This document shows, piece after piece, positions 1-5,355 of a stretch of DNA of 5,355 nucleotides. Every line of letters begins with the position of its first letter. Position 1 is the stretch's first letter. This DNA is from Phycisphaerales bacterium UBA7708 (GTDB taxonomy: Bacteria; Planctomycetota; Phycisphaerae; Sedimentisphaerales; Anaerohalosphaeraceae), in contig DLFY01000095.1 in the NCBI GenBank assembly GCA_002482415.1, positions 8,961 through 14,315 on the forward strand, written 5' to 3'. The position numbers and the translations under genes were made by a program. The notes below the pieces were generated by a model, which had not been told where the DNA came from, did not search any database, and saw nothing but the letters and a program-made list of their open reading frames with translations.

Positions 1-831
1 GGCAAGGTCTGCGTGACACTCAACGCTTGCGGATTCTGTGACAGTCTCAATTGACGGCTTCTGTTCAGCGGTGCTGCCGGTGCTGATTTCGCGGGCCAGG
101 GCTGTGTATTCCAGCGCCCCGGTGCTGTGCCTGTCATAGGTCAGGATGGACTGTCCGGCGCTGGGGGCTTCGGCCAGTCGGATATTGCGGTGAATCACCG
201 TACTGAAGACGGCGTCCCGGAAATACTCGCGCAACTGCTGCTGGACATCCCGGCACAGCAGGGTTCGTTTTTCGCTCATGTTCAGCAGGATGCGTGCCGG
301 ATGAAGCTGCGGATTGAACCGATCCCGGACAATATCCACGGTTTCCAGCATCTGGCGCAATCCCTCGATGGCATAGTAATGGGTCTGAACCGGAATCAGA
401 ATATCCGTTGCCGCGGTTACCGCATTGAGCGTCAGGACGCTCAGTGACGGCGAGCAATCCAGCAGGCACCAGTCAAAAGCATCCTGCACCATGCAGAGCC
501 GCTGCCTGAGAATATATTCCCGGCGGGGCATCTGGGACAACTGGGATTCGGCGCCGCAAAGCAGCACATTGCTGGAGGCCAGGCTCAGATTGGGAATCAT
601 CGTGGGCTGGGCAATCTGTCCGATCGTGATACAGGGATTAATCAAGGCATCATAAATCGTCTGCTGCAGCCGTTCCGGCGTCAGCCCCAGACCGATGGTC
701 GCATGGGCCTGCGGGTCCAGATCGACCAGCAGTGTCCTGTGGCCCTGCATCGCCAGCGCCGCGGCGAGGTTTACCGCCGTCGTGGTTTTGCCGCAGCCGC
801 CTTTTTGATTGGTAATTGCTACTATTCTCAC
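1..831 (-). CDS. ParA/Soj-family partitioning ATPase (3' end beyond window)
   Basis: ParA/Soj-family P-loop ATPase, 277 residues visible and still open at the window edge. Seen: a deviant Walker A with signature lysine at residues 10-17 (KGGCGKTT, Lys10 and Lys15), a Walker A' strand at 34-41 (LLVDLDPQ), a Walker B at 122-128 (CLLDCSP, Asp125) and the Soj-type C-terminal block at 215-249 (RNIRLAEAPSAGQSIL then YD..S.GA.EY..LA.EI). The ATPase fold therefore ends near residue 250; a polar tail of at least 27 residues follows. Members dimerise on ATP, often bind DNA non-specifically, and position chromosomes, plasmids or large protein machines. The start is GTG at 831, because the nearby ATG is out of frame and meets TGA at once, while AGGA lies 6 bases upstream. 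It follows pilO by 38 bases on the same strand, so a role in positioning the pilus or secretion platform is inferred. It could instead be the chromosomal Soj, but no parB is visible. Family confidence is high; the role is unproven. Confidence 0.93.
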   Translation of the reverse strand, partial: MRIVAITNQKGGCGKTTTAVNLAAALAMQGHRTLLVDLDPQAHATIGLGLTPERLQQTIYDALINPCITIGQIAQPTMIPNLSLASSNVLLCGAESQLSQMPRREYILRQRLCMVQDAFDWCLLDCSPSLSVLTLNAVTAATDILIPVQTHYYAIEGLRQMLETVDIVRDRFNPQLHPARILLNMSEKRTLLCRDVQQQLREYFRDAVFSTVIHRNIRLAEAPSAGQSILTYDRHSTGALEYTALAREISTGSTAEQKPSIETVTESASVECHADLA

Positions 832-837
832 ATTATG

Positions 838-841
838 TCCT
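838..841 (-). promoter_or_regulatory. Ribosome binding site of the ParA-family gene
   Basis: AGGA on the minus strand, 6 bases before the GTG at 831. It is the only good Shine-Dalgarno match in the 38-base gap after pilO and decides the GTG start. Confidence 0.6.
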
Positions 842-869
842 GTTATGCTCGCCTTGATCAGGATAGGAA

Positions 870-1478
870 TCAGGGGGTTGTGCCGGAAGCCTTGTGTTTA
901 TTCTGCGGAATATCAACCAGATAGGAAATCAGCACCCGGGCGCGCGGCAGGTCCGGCCCTTCGGCATCCCGCGAAATCTGGGCGGTCTCAACAAAGACAA
1001 CCGGCTGACTGCGTTCAAGGCTGTTGAGGAAGGCGGCAAACTGATTGAACGAACAGGCAAAGGTCAATTCCAGCCATGCGTCGGTGATCTTGGCCTTGCT
1101 GTCGGTGCCGAACGTCGAACTCAGCTCGCGGGTTTTGGTTGAAAAATCAGACAGGCCGTGCTCTGAGGCCAACTGGCTGATCTGCAGCGTCATGCCGGAC
1201 GCCGTATCCGATGGAACCACAAAACGCGAGGTTTTCTCAACCTGTTCCTTCAGTGTGGCTTCAATATGCACTTTGGTTTCCTTGCGCTGTGCAGTCTGGG
1301 CCATGGCGTACTGTTCATTGCTGATGTTGAATTCCTTGCCCAGCCTGGCCACGGCGATCTGCTGCGGCCCGAGGACCAGAAAATAGGCTGCCGCGGCGAT
1401 CACCGCCCACAGTCCCCAGGTACAGCTCACCAGCAGGCTGTATTGCTTAAACGCGGAATTTGGCAGTTTGAACTTCAT
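870..1478 (-). CDS. pilO: PilO-like type IV pilus inner membrane platform protein
   Basis: PilO-like protein of 202 residues, close to the usual PilO length of about 200. Seen: a short cytoplasmic N-terminus (MKFKLPNSAFKQY), one membrane segment at about residues 14-37, a heptad-like helical stretch at about 40-85, then an alpha/beta periplasmic domain at about 88-192. Residues 134-165 (AWLELTFACSFNQFAAFLNS followed by LERSQPVVFVE) match the PilO pattern in which a strand, a helix with FxxFLxxLE and another strand build the ferredoxin-like fold. In known systems PilO pairs with PilN through coiled coils and periplasmic folds, linking cytoplasmic PilM to PilP and the secretin; GspM is the secretion counterpart. 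The ATG lies one base after the pilN stop (TAAAATG), implying translational coupling, with only a weak GAAAGAG-type ribosome site inside pilN. Sequence identity to classical PilO looks low, so the call rests on topology, motif and position after pilM-pilN. Confidence 0.82.
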   Translation of the reverse strand: MKFKLPNSAFKQYSLLVSCTWGLWAVIAAAAYFLVLGPQQIAVARLGKEFNISNEQYAMAQTAQRKETKVHIEATLKEQVEKTSRFVVPSDTASGMTLQISQLASEHGLSDFSTKTRELSSTFGTDSKAKITDAWLELTFACSFNQFAAFLNSLERSQPVVFVETAQISRDAEGPDLPRARVLISYLVDIPQNKHKASGTTP

Positions 1479-1479
1479 T

Positions 1480-2124
1480 TTAATTCTGCTCTTTCAAGAG
1501 ACATTCGATTTCATAAAACGCACAGTTTTGTCCATCCATAGAACCGTTGTTTCGCGCGACAATCTGAATGGATTCAACCAGGCCTTTCAGATTTTCACAG
1601 GACCGGAGTTTCTGGATATATTCGTCGGCCGAGACGTCGGTCTGATCCTGCAGGACGCCGCCGACTTCCACGCGAAGTTTTCGCTGAATGACCAGCGTCT
1701 GCCTGACATTACCCGTGGCTTTATCCGTTTCTTTTTTCTGCTGATCCATTCGGTTCATATCCAGCCGGGTCAGGGCCAGGTTGTCCGGAAGGGATTCAGT
1801 CAATGCCCTGAGGATATCGGAAATCTGAACGCGGTATTGCAGCCCCATATCGACATCCTCAAGCTGCTGGCGGAGTGTGAGAATCTGAGTATTGGCCCGG
1901 GTGTAACAGGCCAGGTCGTCCGCCGAGGCATTGATTTTGATTTGGTTGTCATCGATGATCTTCTGCTGGGTCTGCATCAGAGTTCTGTTGTGCTGCCAGC
2001 AGGCGGCCAGCACGACGGTCCCCATCAGGGGGATCAGCAGAGGGATCATGGCCATCGCCACCACAACCGGCCTGCTTTTTTTCGGCAGGCCCGCACCTTT
2101 GAGTAAATCAATGGTAAACATCAT
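1480..2124 (-). CDS. pilN: PilN-like type IV pilus inner membrane platform protein
   Basis: PilN-like protein of 214 residues, slightly longer than typical PilN (about 180-200). Seen: an N-terminal cytoplasmic motif TIDLLKG at residues 4-10, corresponding to the INLLP peptide that inserts into PilM; one membrane segment at about 19-43; a helical, Gln-rich coiled-coil-like stretch at about 44-95; and a periplasmic domain from about 100. Residues 104-123 (ILRALTESLPDNLALTRLDM) are the hallmark PilN segment, and 150-190 give the following strand-helix-strand. The protein should sit in the inner membrane as the partner of PilM and PilO. Its ATG overlaps the pilM stop as ATGA at 2121-2124, so the two are very probably translationally coupled. 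A second Met codon directly follows the first, so either could start the protein. Asp6 replaces the usual Asn of INLLP, and Lys9 stands where Pro is expected. GspL C-terminal domains are an alternative homology, but the separate pilM favours PilN. Confidence 0.87.
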   Translation of the reverse strand: MMFTIDLLKGAGLPKKSRPVVVAMAMIPLLIPLMGTVVLAACWQHNRTLMQTQQKIIDDNQIKINASADDLACYTRANTQILTLRQQLEDVDMGLQYRVQISDILRALTESLPDNLALTRLDMNRMDQQKKETDKATGNVRQTLVIQRKLRVEVGGVLQDQTDVSADEYIQKLRSCENLKGLVESIQIVARNNGSMDGQNCAFYEIECLLKEQN

Positions 2125-3191
2125 TGTATGGACCTCATTGCCAGTCCGGCCGCAACGGACATCGCCGGGCCGAATTGTTCTAATGTTTTTCGTGTCTGGC
2201 TGTCCGAAGGACAGGAAATCACATCCAGCGGGTTAAAGACCTTGACGGGAATCGGCAGCGATTGCTGCATGAGCCGCACAAACGGATGATACAATGCAAA
2301 TCCGCCGCATAAATACAGCCGGCAGACCCGTTCGGTATTCGGCTGGAGCGAATAGAAACGCAGCGTTTCCAGCACATCACCGACCAGTTTTCCGCAGGCG
2401 TTTTTGAGTTCCACTTCCAGCACGGTGTCGGTGGACGTGTTTTCCTGGCTCAGATTTTTTCTGACTTCAGCCATGCTGGTTTGCATTTTAACTGAAATCA
2501 TCGTTAAAATCTGCTGGGCGGTGCCCGACAGATTCCGGACGAACGGAACCCCGTCTTTACCCAGAATGGTCAGGGTGCTGACGGTATAACCCACATCCAG
2601 GGCTGCAAAGGTATCGACCCCCTGATTTTCCGGCAGTTGACCCAGGCAATTCAAGAGCGCCAGGCTGCTGACATCCATCAGGACGGGTTTGACCTGGGCC
2701 TGCTGGGCGGTTCTGATTTTTCGCTGAATGGCCTCTTCCAGTCCGATAACCAGATATCCTTTACGGCCCTGACGAGCCGGTTCAACGGGGAGGTCAACAT
2801 CCTGCAGCAGTTGATAATCCACCACGCTGTGATTGGGATCCAGTGCGGAAAGCTGCTGGGCTTCCAGCTTGACGGCCTGCTCAATCGCTTCATCCGGCAG
2901 GGTGGGAAAATTGAATCCGCGGACCGCGACATCCTGGCCTGAAATACTGCAAATCGCACTGCGGGGGCCGGTAGTTCCGGCGTCGTGAAAGCATTTATGG
3001 ATGGCTCGGACTGTATTTTCATCACGCAGGGTCTGGTCCTGTGACGGCTCAATCAGGGCATACGCCGCCGTCGTGGCCGACCACCCTTTGGAGCTTTTGT
3101 CCAAGCGGACCAGTTTGACCGAACTGGAGCCAATATCCAAACCGACCAGTCCCGCCTGGATTTGTCCAAGTCGTTTGCCGAATAACATCAT
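2121..3191 (-). CDS. pilM: PilM, actin-like cytoplasmic pilus assembly ATPase
   Basis: PilM, 356 residues, the normal family length of about 350. It belongs to the FtsA/actin-like fold, binds nucleotide and the N-terminal peptide of PilN on the cytoplasmic face, and transmits signals between the assembly motors and the PilN/PilO platform. Seen: phosphate-1 motif at 16-28 (VGLDIGSSSVKLV), phosphate-2 motif at 196-210 (AALDVGYTVSTLTIL), the adenosine-binding strand with paired glycines at 291-299 (RLYLCGGFA) and the closing FGPAMSVAAGLAMR at 340-353. The helix EALEAQQ-type region appears at about 100-115 (DEAIEQAVKLEAQQL). No membrane segment is present, as expected. The start at 3191 has an AAAGGG ribosome site 7 bases upstream; an adjacent second ATG at 3188 is the alternative. 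Its start overlaps the stop of a 56-codon reading frame as ATGA, and its own stop overlaps the pilN start in the same way. Confidence 0.95.
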   Translation of the reverse strand: MMLFGKRLGQIQAGLVGLDIGSSSVKLVRLDKSSKGWSATTAAYALIEPSQDQTLRDENTVRAIHKCFHDAGTTGPRSAICSISGQDVAVRGFNFPTLPDEAIEQAVKLEAQQLSALDPNHSVVDYQLLQDVDLPVEPARQGRKGYLVIGLEEAIQRKIRTAQQAQVKPVLMDVSSLALLNCLGQLPENQGVDTFAALDVGYTVSTLTILGKDGVPFVRNLSGTAQQILTMISVKMQTSMAEVRKNLSQENTSTDTVLEVELKNACGKLVGDVLETLRFYSLQPNTERVCRLYLCGGFALYHPFVRLMQQSLPIPVKVFNPLDVISCPSDSQTRKTLEQFGPAMSVAAGLAMRSIQ

Positions 3192-3358
3192 GTCTCATCC
3201 CTTTCTGCAGCGGAGCGTATTGCAGAGCTGAAATATCCGCTTAAATAAAAATCTGCCGGCGTAATACCTTCCGCCGACACGGAACTTATCGGAATCAAGC
3301 CCGTCGGGCTTAACCCTAAAATCACATCACTGAAATGGATATCCCAAAAAAGCGGCAT
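3188..3358 (-). CDS. Possible 56-residue small protein between pilX-like gene and pilM
   Basis: An uninterrupted 57-codon frame that I do not recognise. Its ATG sits one base after the stop of the PilX-like gene (TAAAATG, the same junction as pilN-pilO), and its TGA overlaps the pilM ATG as ATGA, the same junction as pilM-pilN. An AAGG lies 10 bases before the ATG, which is a long but usable spacing. The product begins MPLFWDIHFSDVILGLSPTG, has no clear membrane helix, signal peptide or cysteine, and ends in a charged stretch (AAERDET). About 45% of its codons end in G or C, which appears lower than in its neighbours. The frame also spans two hairpins and a T-rich run, so the alternative is an untranslated spacer with a terminator whose frame is open by chance. 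If real, it could be a small platform component or simply a leader that couples pilM translation to pilX. Junction geometry is the main support. Confidence 0.42.
   Translation of the reverse strand: MPLFWDIHFSDVILGLSPTGLIPISSVSAEGITPADFYLSGYFSSAIRSAAERDET
3243..3279 (-). terminator. Possible rho-independent terminator or attenuator before pilM
   Basis: On the minus strand TGTCGGCG (3279-3272) can pair with CGCCGGCA (3261-3254), an 8-base-pair stem with one G-U pair and a 10-base loop. It is followed after GA by TTTTTATTT (3251-3243). This resembles an intrinsic terminator after the PilX-like gene, at 81 bases from its stop. Against it, the T run begins two bases off the stem and is interrupted, and the element lies inside the open 56-codon frame. 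If it works, it may only reduce transcription into pilMNO. Confidence 0.4.
3295..3313 (-). other. Short GC-rich hairpin between pilX-like gene and pilM
   Basis: TTAAGCCC-GAC-GGGCTTGA forms an 8-base-pair stem with one wobble pair and a three-base loop on the minus-strand transcript; wobble pairs could extend it outward. No T run follows, so it is not a terminator by itself. It stands 15 bases upstream of the second hairpin and may act with it as an RNA processing or stability element. Confidence 0.4.
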
Positions 3359-3359
3359 T

Positions 3360-5126
3360 TTATTCGGACCTTATTGTGGATGTCTCACTCCAGCCTCCCG
3401 GCACCAGCAGGTATTTGCCCTTGAGCGACATATTGCCGGGCAAAATCCCTTTCATGAGGCGTTTGTCAAAATAATATTGTTTGATGTACCCATTGGTCCC
3501 CGACCCGACAATACCGCGGAGTGATTCGGTAATCGTGCCCCGGACAATGAGTTTGTCATTCTTGCTGGAATAGTAATTTCTTCGGCCTGGTGAGGAATTA
3601 AGGCGATACACGTTTTCCGCGCCCCAGCCGCCGCCGCCGATGGTCATGGCGGCTTCCACGGTCATCGTTCCCGGCAAGACCCGATTGGAGGCCCCGGAAC
3701 CGGTCTGGTTGCCGATGGGGCTGTACCCGCTGACGCTGGAGGCATCGAAGAGGTCGGTATCGTACAGCAGATCATTGCGAGTCATACCCGGATCAACAAC
3801 TTTGATAACACCCTGTGAAATTAATCCCAGTACATTGGGATTGTCTGTGGCAGGCATGCCGTCTGCATCACGATCGCCGGCCACTTTCAGTTCGTTGGCG
3901 ACCCAGATATTGCCGGAAGCGACAACGGTGATGCTTCCCTTGACGGTGTTGATGGTACCCAGTGCTGCGGCGTCTTCGGAACCGCAGCCGATGACCACAT
4001 TGCCGTCCACATAAATCTGGGCCCCCGGTTCACTGCGCACACCATTAAAATTCTGGGATACATAGATTGCATCCGCCGGATTGTCGATGCGGATGTCGGT
4101 GTAGCTGCCGGGCGTGTAATGGCAGCCGTAGATGGGATATTTAATATACTCATGATTGCTGCCGGTGGTGTTGATTTTATAGTCCCACGAATTGGAACCT
4201 GAACCCTGTCGTGTATAGCCTGCGACGGTACAGTCATTATAGACTCTGACGTAGCCGACACCGCTGCTGTCCACATAAAATTTCAATTGGACAGCCGGCA
4301 GATCGGTTACAGATGAGGTATAAAATCCCGTGCGTCCGTTATTATGTTTGGGCAGGGCCTGAACCGCTTGCGGACTGTAGCGATACGTCGGATTGGTGCA
4401 ATCACGAAAACGCTGAACTTTCTGCCGAATGGTGGCAGGATCCACCACAAGACTGGCGGGTTGATTGAAGGATATGCCTGCCTGGAACAGGTTGATGGTG
4501 GAGGCATATTTATCCCGCCCGCGGGAGTCATACCGGGATTCCCCCAGGGAAATGTGCTCCAGAAACTGCGGCGACCCGGAGATATGGATATCCGTATAGT
4601 CGGGATTATCCTGCATATCATTGATATGCAGCGGCATGGCAATGATTTCACCGGTGACGAAATTGACTTCGTCGGTGGTGTTGGGGCCGGAGATAATCCG
4701 GCACATGCCCATGTCCCAGCCCGACACGGCCTGGACCAGATAAACCGAGATGGTTTTCTGATAAATCCCGCAATACCCGTTGGCCTGAATCTGAAAGATG
4801 GGACGCGCCCCGATGAAAGCGGCAAATGAAATTTTATAATCCGCGTGGCTCTGGGGAAATGTAATCGTTGTGGCCGAAGAACTGCTTTCAAGGGCTTCCA
4901 GCATGTCAACCTGCTGACTCATCCAGAACACGGCCTTTTCATAGGCTGCTTCCGCGGCGGCCGCGGCGGATTCCTGACTTTTGTATCGCACCGCCTGAAT
5001 CAGTTTGCCTTCGGCAACCCGGATCAGGGAAAGTCCCGCGATGGTCAGCAGCACCATCAGGATCATCACCATACCCAGTGCTGAGCCGTTTCGCTGTTTA
5101 TCTGGATGAGTCTGTCTTGATTTCAT
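3360..5126 (-). CDS. Large PilX-like minor pilin (PilX N-terminal domain protein)
   Basis: A predicted minor pilin of 588 residues, about three times the length of classical PilX. Seen: a basic leader (MKSRQTHPDKQRNG), one hydrophobic helix at about residues 15-35 (SALGMVMILMVLLTIAGLSL) and the amphipathic continuation with Ala-rich SAAAAAEAAYEKA at 53-65, all typical of the PilX N-terminal domain. The rest is predicted extracytoplasmic and beta-rich. Its last part (about 370-588) carries blocks IYVDGNVVIG, GSITVVASGNIWVANEL, NVLGLISQG and, near the end, a LIVRGTITESLRGIVG block then GYIKQYYFDKRL, which I associate with PilX/DUF4900-type proteins from memory. A DxDxDG loop occurs at 418-423. 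Six cysteines (119, 142, 243, 299, 335, 381) could form disulfides. A longer frame opens from TTG at 5207, but it would overlap the upstream gene by 47 bases and add 27 residues before the leader, so ATG at 5126 is chosen, though its GGA ribosome site is weak. Likely role: minor pilin or tip/adhesive component; GspK-like is the alternative. Confidence 0.85.
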   Translation of the reverse strand: MKSRQTHPDKQRNGSALGMVMILMVLLTIAGLSLIRVAEGKLIQAVRYKSQESAAAAAEAAYEKAVFWMSQQVDMLEALESSSSATTITFPQSHADYKISFAAFIGARPIFQIQANGYCGIYQKTISVYLVQAVSGWDMGMCRIISGPNTTDEVNFVTGEIIAMPLHINDMQDNPDYTDIHISGSPQFLEHISLGESRYDSRGRDKYASTINLFQAGISFNQPASLVVDPATIRQKVQRFRDCTNPTYRYSPQAVQALPKHNNGRTGFYTSSVTDLPAVQLKFYVDSSGVGYVRVYNDCTVAGYTRQGSGSNSWDYKINTTGSNHEYIKYPIYGCHYTPGSYTDIRIDNPADAIYVSQNFNGVRSEPGAQIYVDGNVVIGCGSEDAAALGTINTVKGSITVVASGNIWVANELKVAGDRDADGMPATDNPNVLGLISQGVIKVVDPGMTRNDLLYDTDLFDASSVSGYSPIGNQTGSGASNRVLPGTMTVEAAMTIGGGGWGAENVYRLNSSPGRRNYYSSKNDKLIVRGTITESLRGIVGSGTNGYIKQYYFDKRLMKGILPGNMSLKGKYLLVPGGWSETSTIRSE

Positions 5127-5160
5127 GTTTCCATTCAATGGGATCGATTCCAGCCGACGA

Positions 5161-5355
5161 TTATCGGGGCCAGGCGGATCGCAGTAATGTTCCAAAAAGA
5201 ATTTCAATGGAATCTTTGTTTTTGTCGGTCAGAATAATTTTTGTATTGACACAGCCGCTGCCCTGTCCGCCGGACATGACATGGCTGAATAATTTGCTGT
5301 TGGCGGCGGTATCGACCTGCTGGGTCAATACCTGACTGTTCAGAATAGCGGCGGC
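5161..5355 (-). CDS. C-terminal end of an unidentified protein, possibly a prepilin-like protein
   Basis: The last 64 codons of a gene that enters from the right edge; the frame is open to base 5355 and ends with TAA at 5163-5161. The visible part includes NSQVLTQQVDTAANSKLFSH, then GGQGSGCVNTKIILTDKNKD and ends IEILFGTLLRSAWPR. It is mixed helix then strand, with one cysteine and no membrane segment. I do not recognise the family from this fragment. Position directly before a PilX-like gene, 34 bases apart on the same strand, is where PilV/PilW or GspI/GspJ-type minor pilins usually sit, so a prepilin-like protein is the best guess by context. Coding status is supported by the clean frame, the tidy spacing to the next gene and the absence of a better frame. 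Confidence 0.6.
   Translation of the reverse strand, partial: AAAILNSQVLTQQVDTAANSKLFSHVMSGGQGSGCVNTKIILTDKNKDSIEILFGTLLRSAWPR

Noticed and set aside
127..447. Plus-strand 106-codon open frame
   Set aside because: It lies wholly antisense to the ParA gene, whose translation shows all Walker motifs; the plus frame has no recognisable family features.
134..469. Minus-strand 111-codon open frame
   Set aside because: It is a shifted frame within the ParA gene and reads across the Walker B region in the wrong phase.
1468..2106. Plus-strand 212-codon open frame
   Set aside because: Antisense to pilN over its whole length; composition is Gln/His/Asp-rich as expected from a mirrored coding frame, and pilN has the better family match and junctions.
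3192..3242. Possible promoter for pilM downstream of the terminator-like hairpin
   Set aside because: No convincing -35/-10 pair with proper spacing was found.
4344..4829. Plus-strand 161-codon open frame, and the other plus-strand frames opposite the PilX-like gene
   Set aside because: All are antisense shadows of a long clean 588-codon gene in the reading direction of the operon.
4945..4975. GC-rich repeat-like run (gcggcggccgcggcgg)
   Set aside because: It is explained by the Ala-rich SAAAAAEAA part of the pilin helix; no repeat unit recurs elsewhere.
5127..5207. N-terminal extension of the PilX-like protein from a TTG at 5207
   Set aside because: It overlaps the upstream gene by 47 bases and would place 40 residues before the prepilin cleavage glycine; ATG at 5126 gives a normal basic leader.

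Overview
The window is a tightly packed stretch of a type IV pilus / type II secretion-like gene cluster. All supported genes lie on the minus strand and are read from the right edge to the left edge. In transcription order they are: the 3' end of an unidentified protein (5161-5355), a large PilX-like minor pilin (3360-5126), a possible 56-residue small gene not previously called (3188-3358), pilM (2121-3191), pilN (1480-2124), pilO (870-1478), and a ParA/Soj-type ATPase (1-831) that runs off the left edge. No RNA genes, mobile elements or CRISPR arrays were seen.

The genes almost touch. The upstream partial gene and pilX are 34 bases apart. The pilX stop and the small-gene ATG are separated by one base (TAAAATG), and the small-gene stop overlaps the pilM ATG in an ATGA. 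PilM and pilN also share an ATGA overlap, pilN and pilO are again joined by TAAAATG, and 38 bases carrying a good ribosome binding site precede the GTG start of the ParA gene. This looks like one transcription unit. The only possible break is in the 3243-3313 region, where two hairpins and a T-rich run lie inside the small reading frame.

Functionally, PilM (cytoplasmic, actin-like), PilN and PilO (single-pass inner membrane proteins with periplasmic domains) form the alignment platform of type IV pili, comparable to GspL/GspM of type II secretion. The PilX-like protein is a predicted minor pilin with a long extracytoplasmic passenger region. The ParA ATPase is the unexpected member. Stand-alone ParA/MinD-type ATPases in other systems position cargo such as Flp pili (CpaE/TadZ) and flagella (FlhG), so a role in placing or partitioning this machine is a reasonable inference.

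The organism is a Gram-negative (diderm) bacterium of moderate GC content. The very large PilX-like protein with this C-terminal domain, together with PilM/N/O and no visible PilP, recalls Planctomycetota (Phycisphaerae-like) clusters. That assignment is inference from general recall and was not tested.
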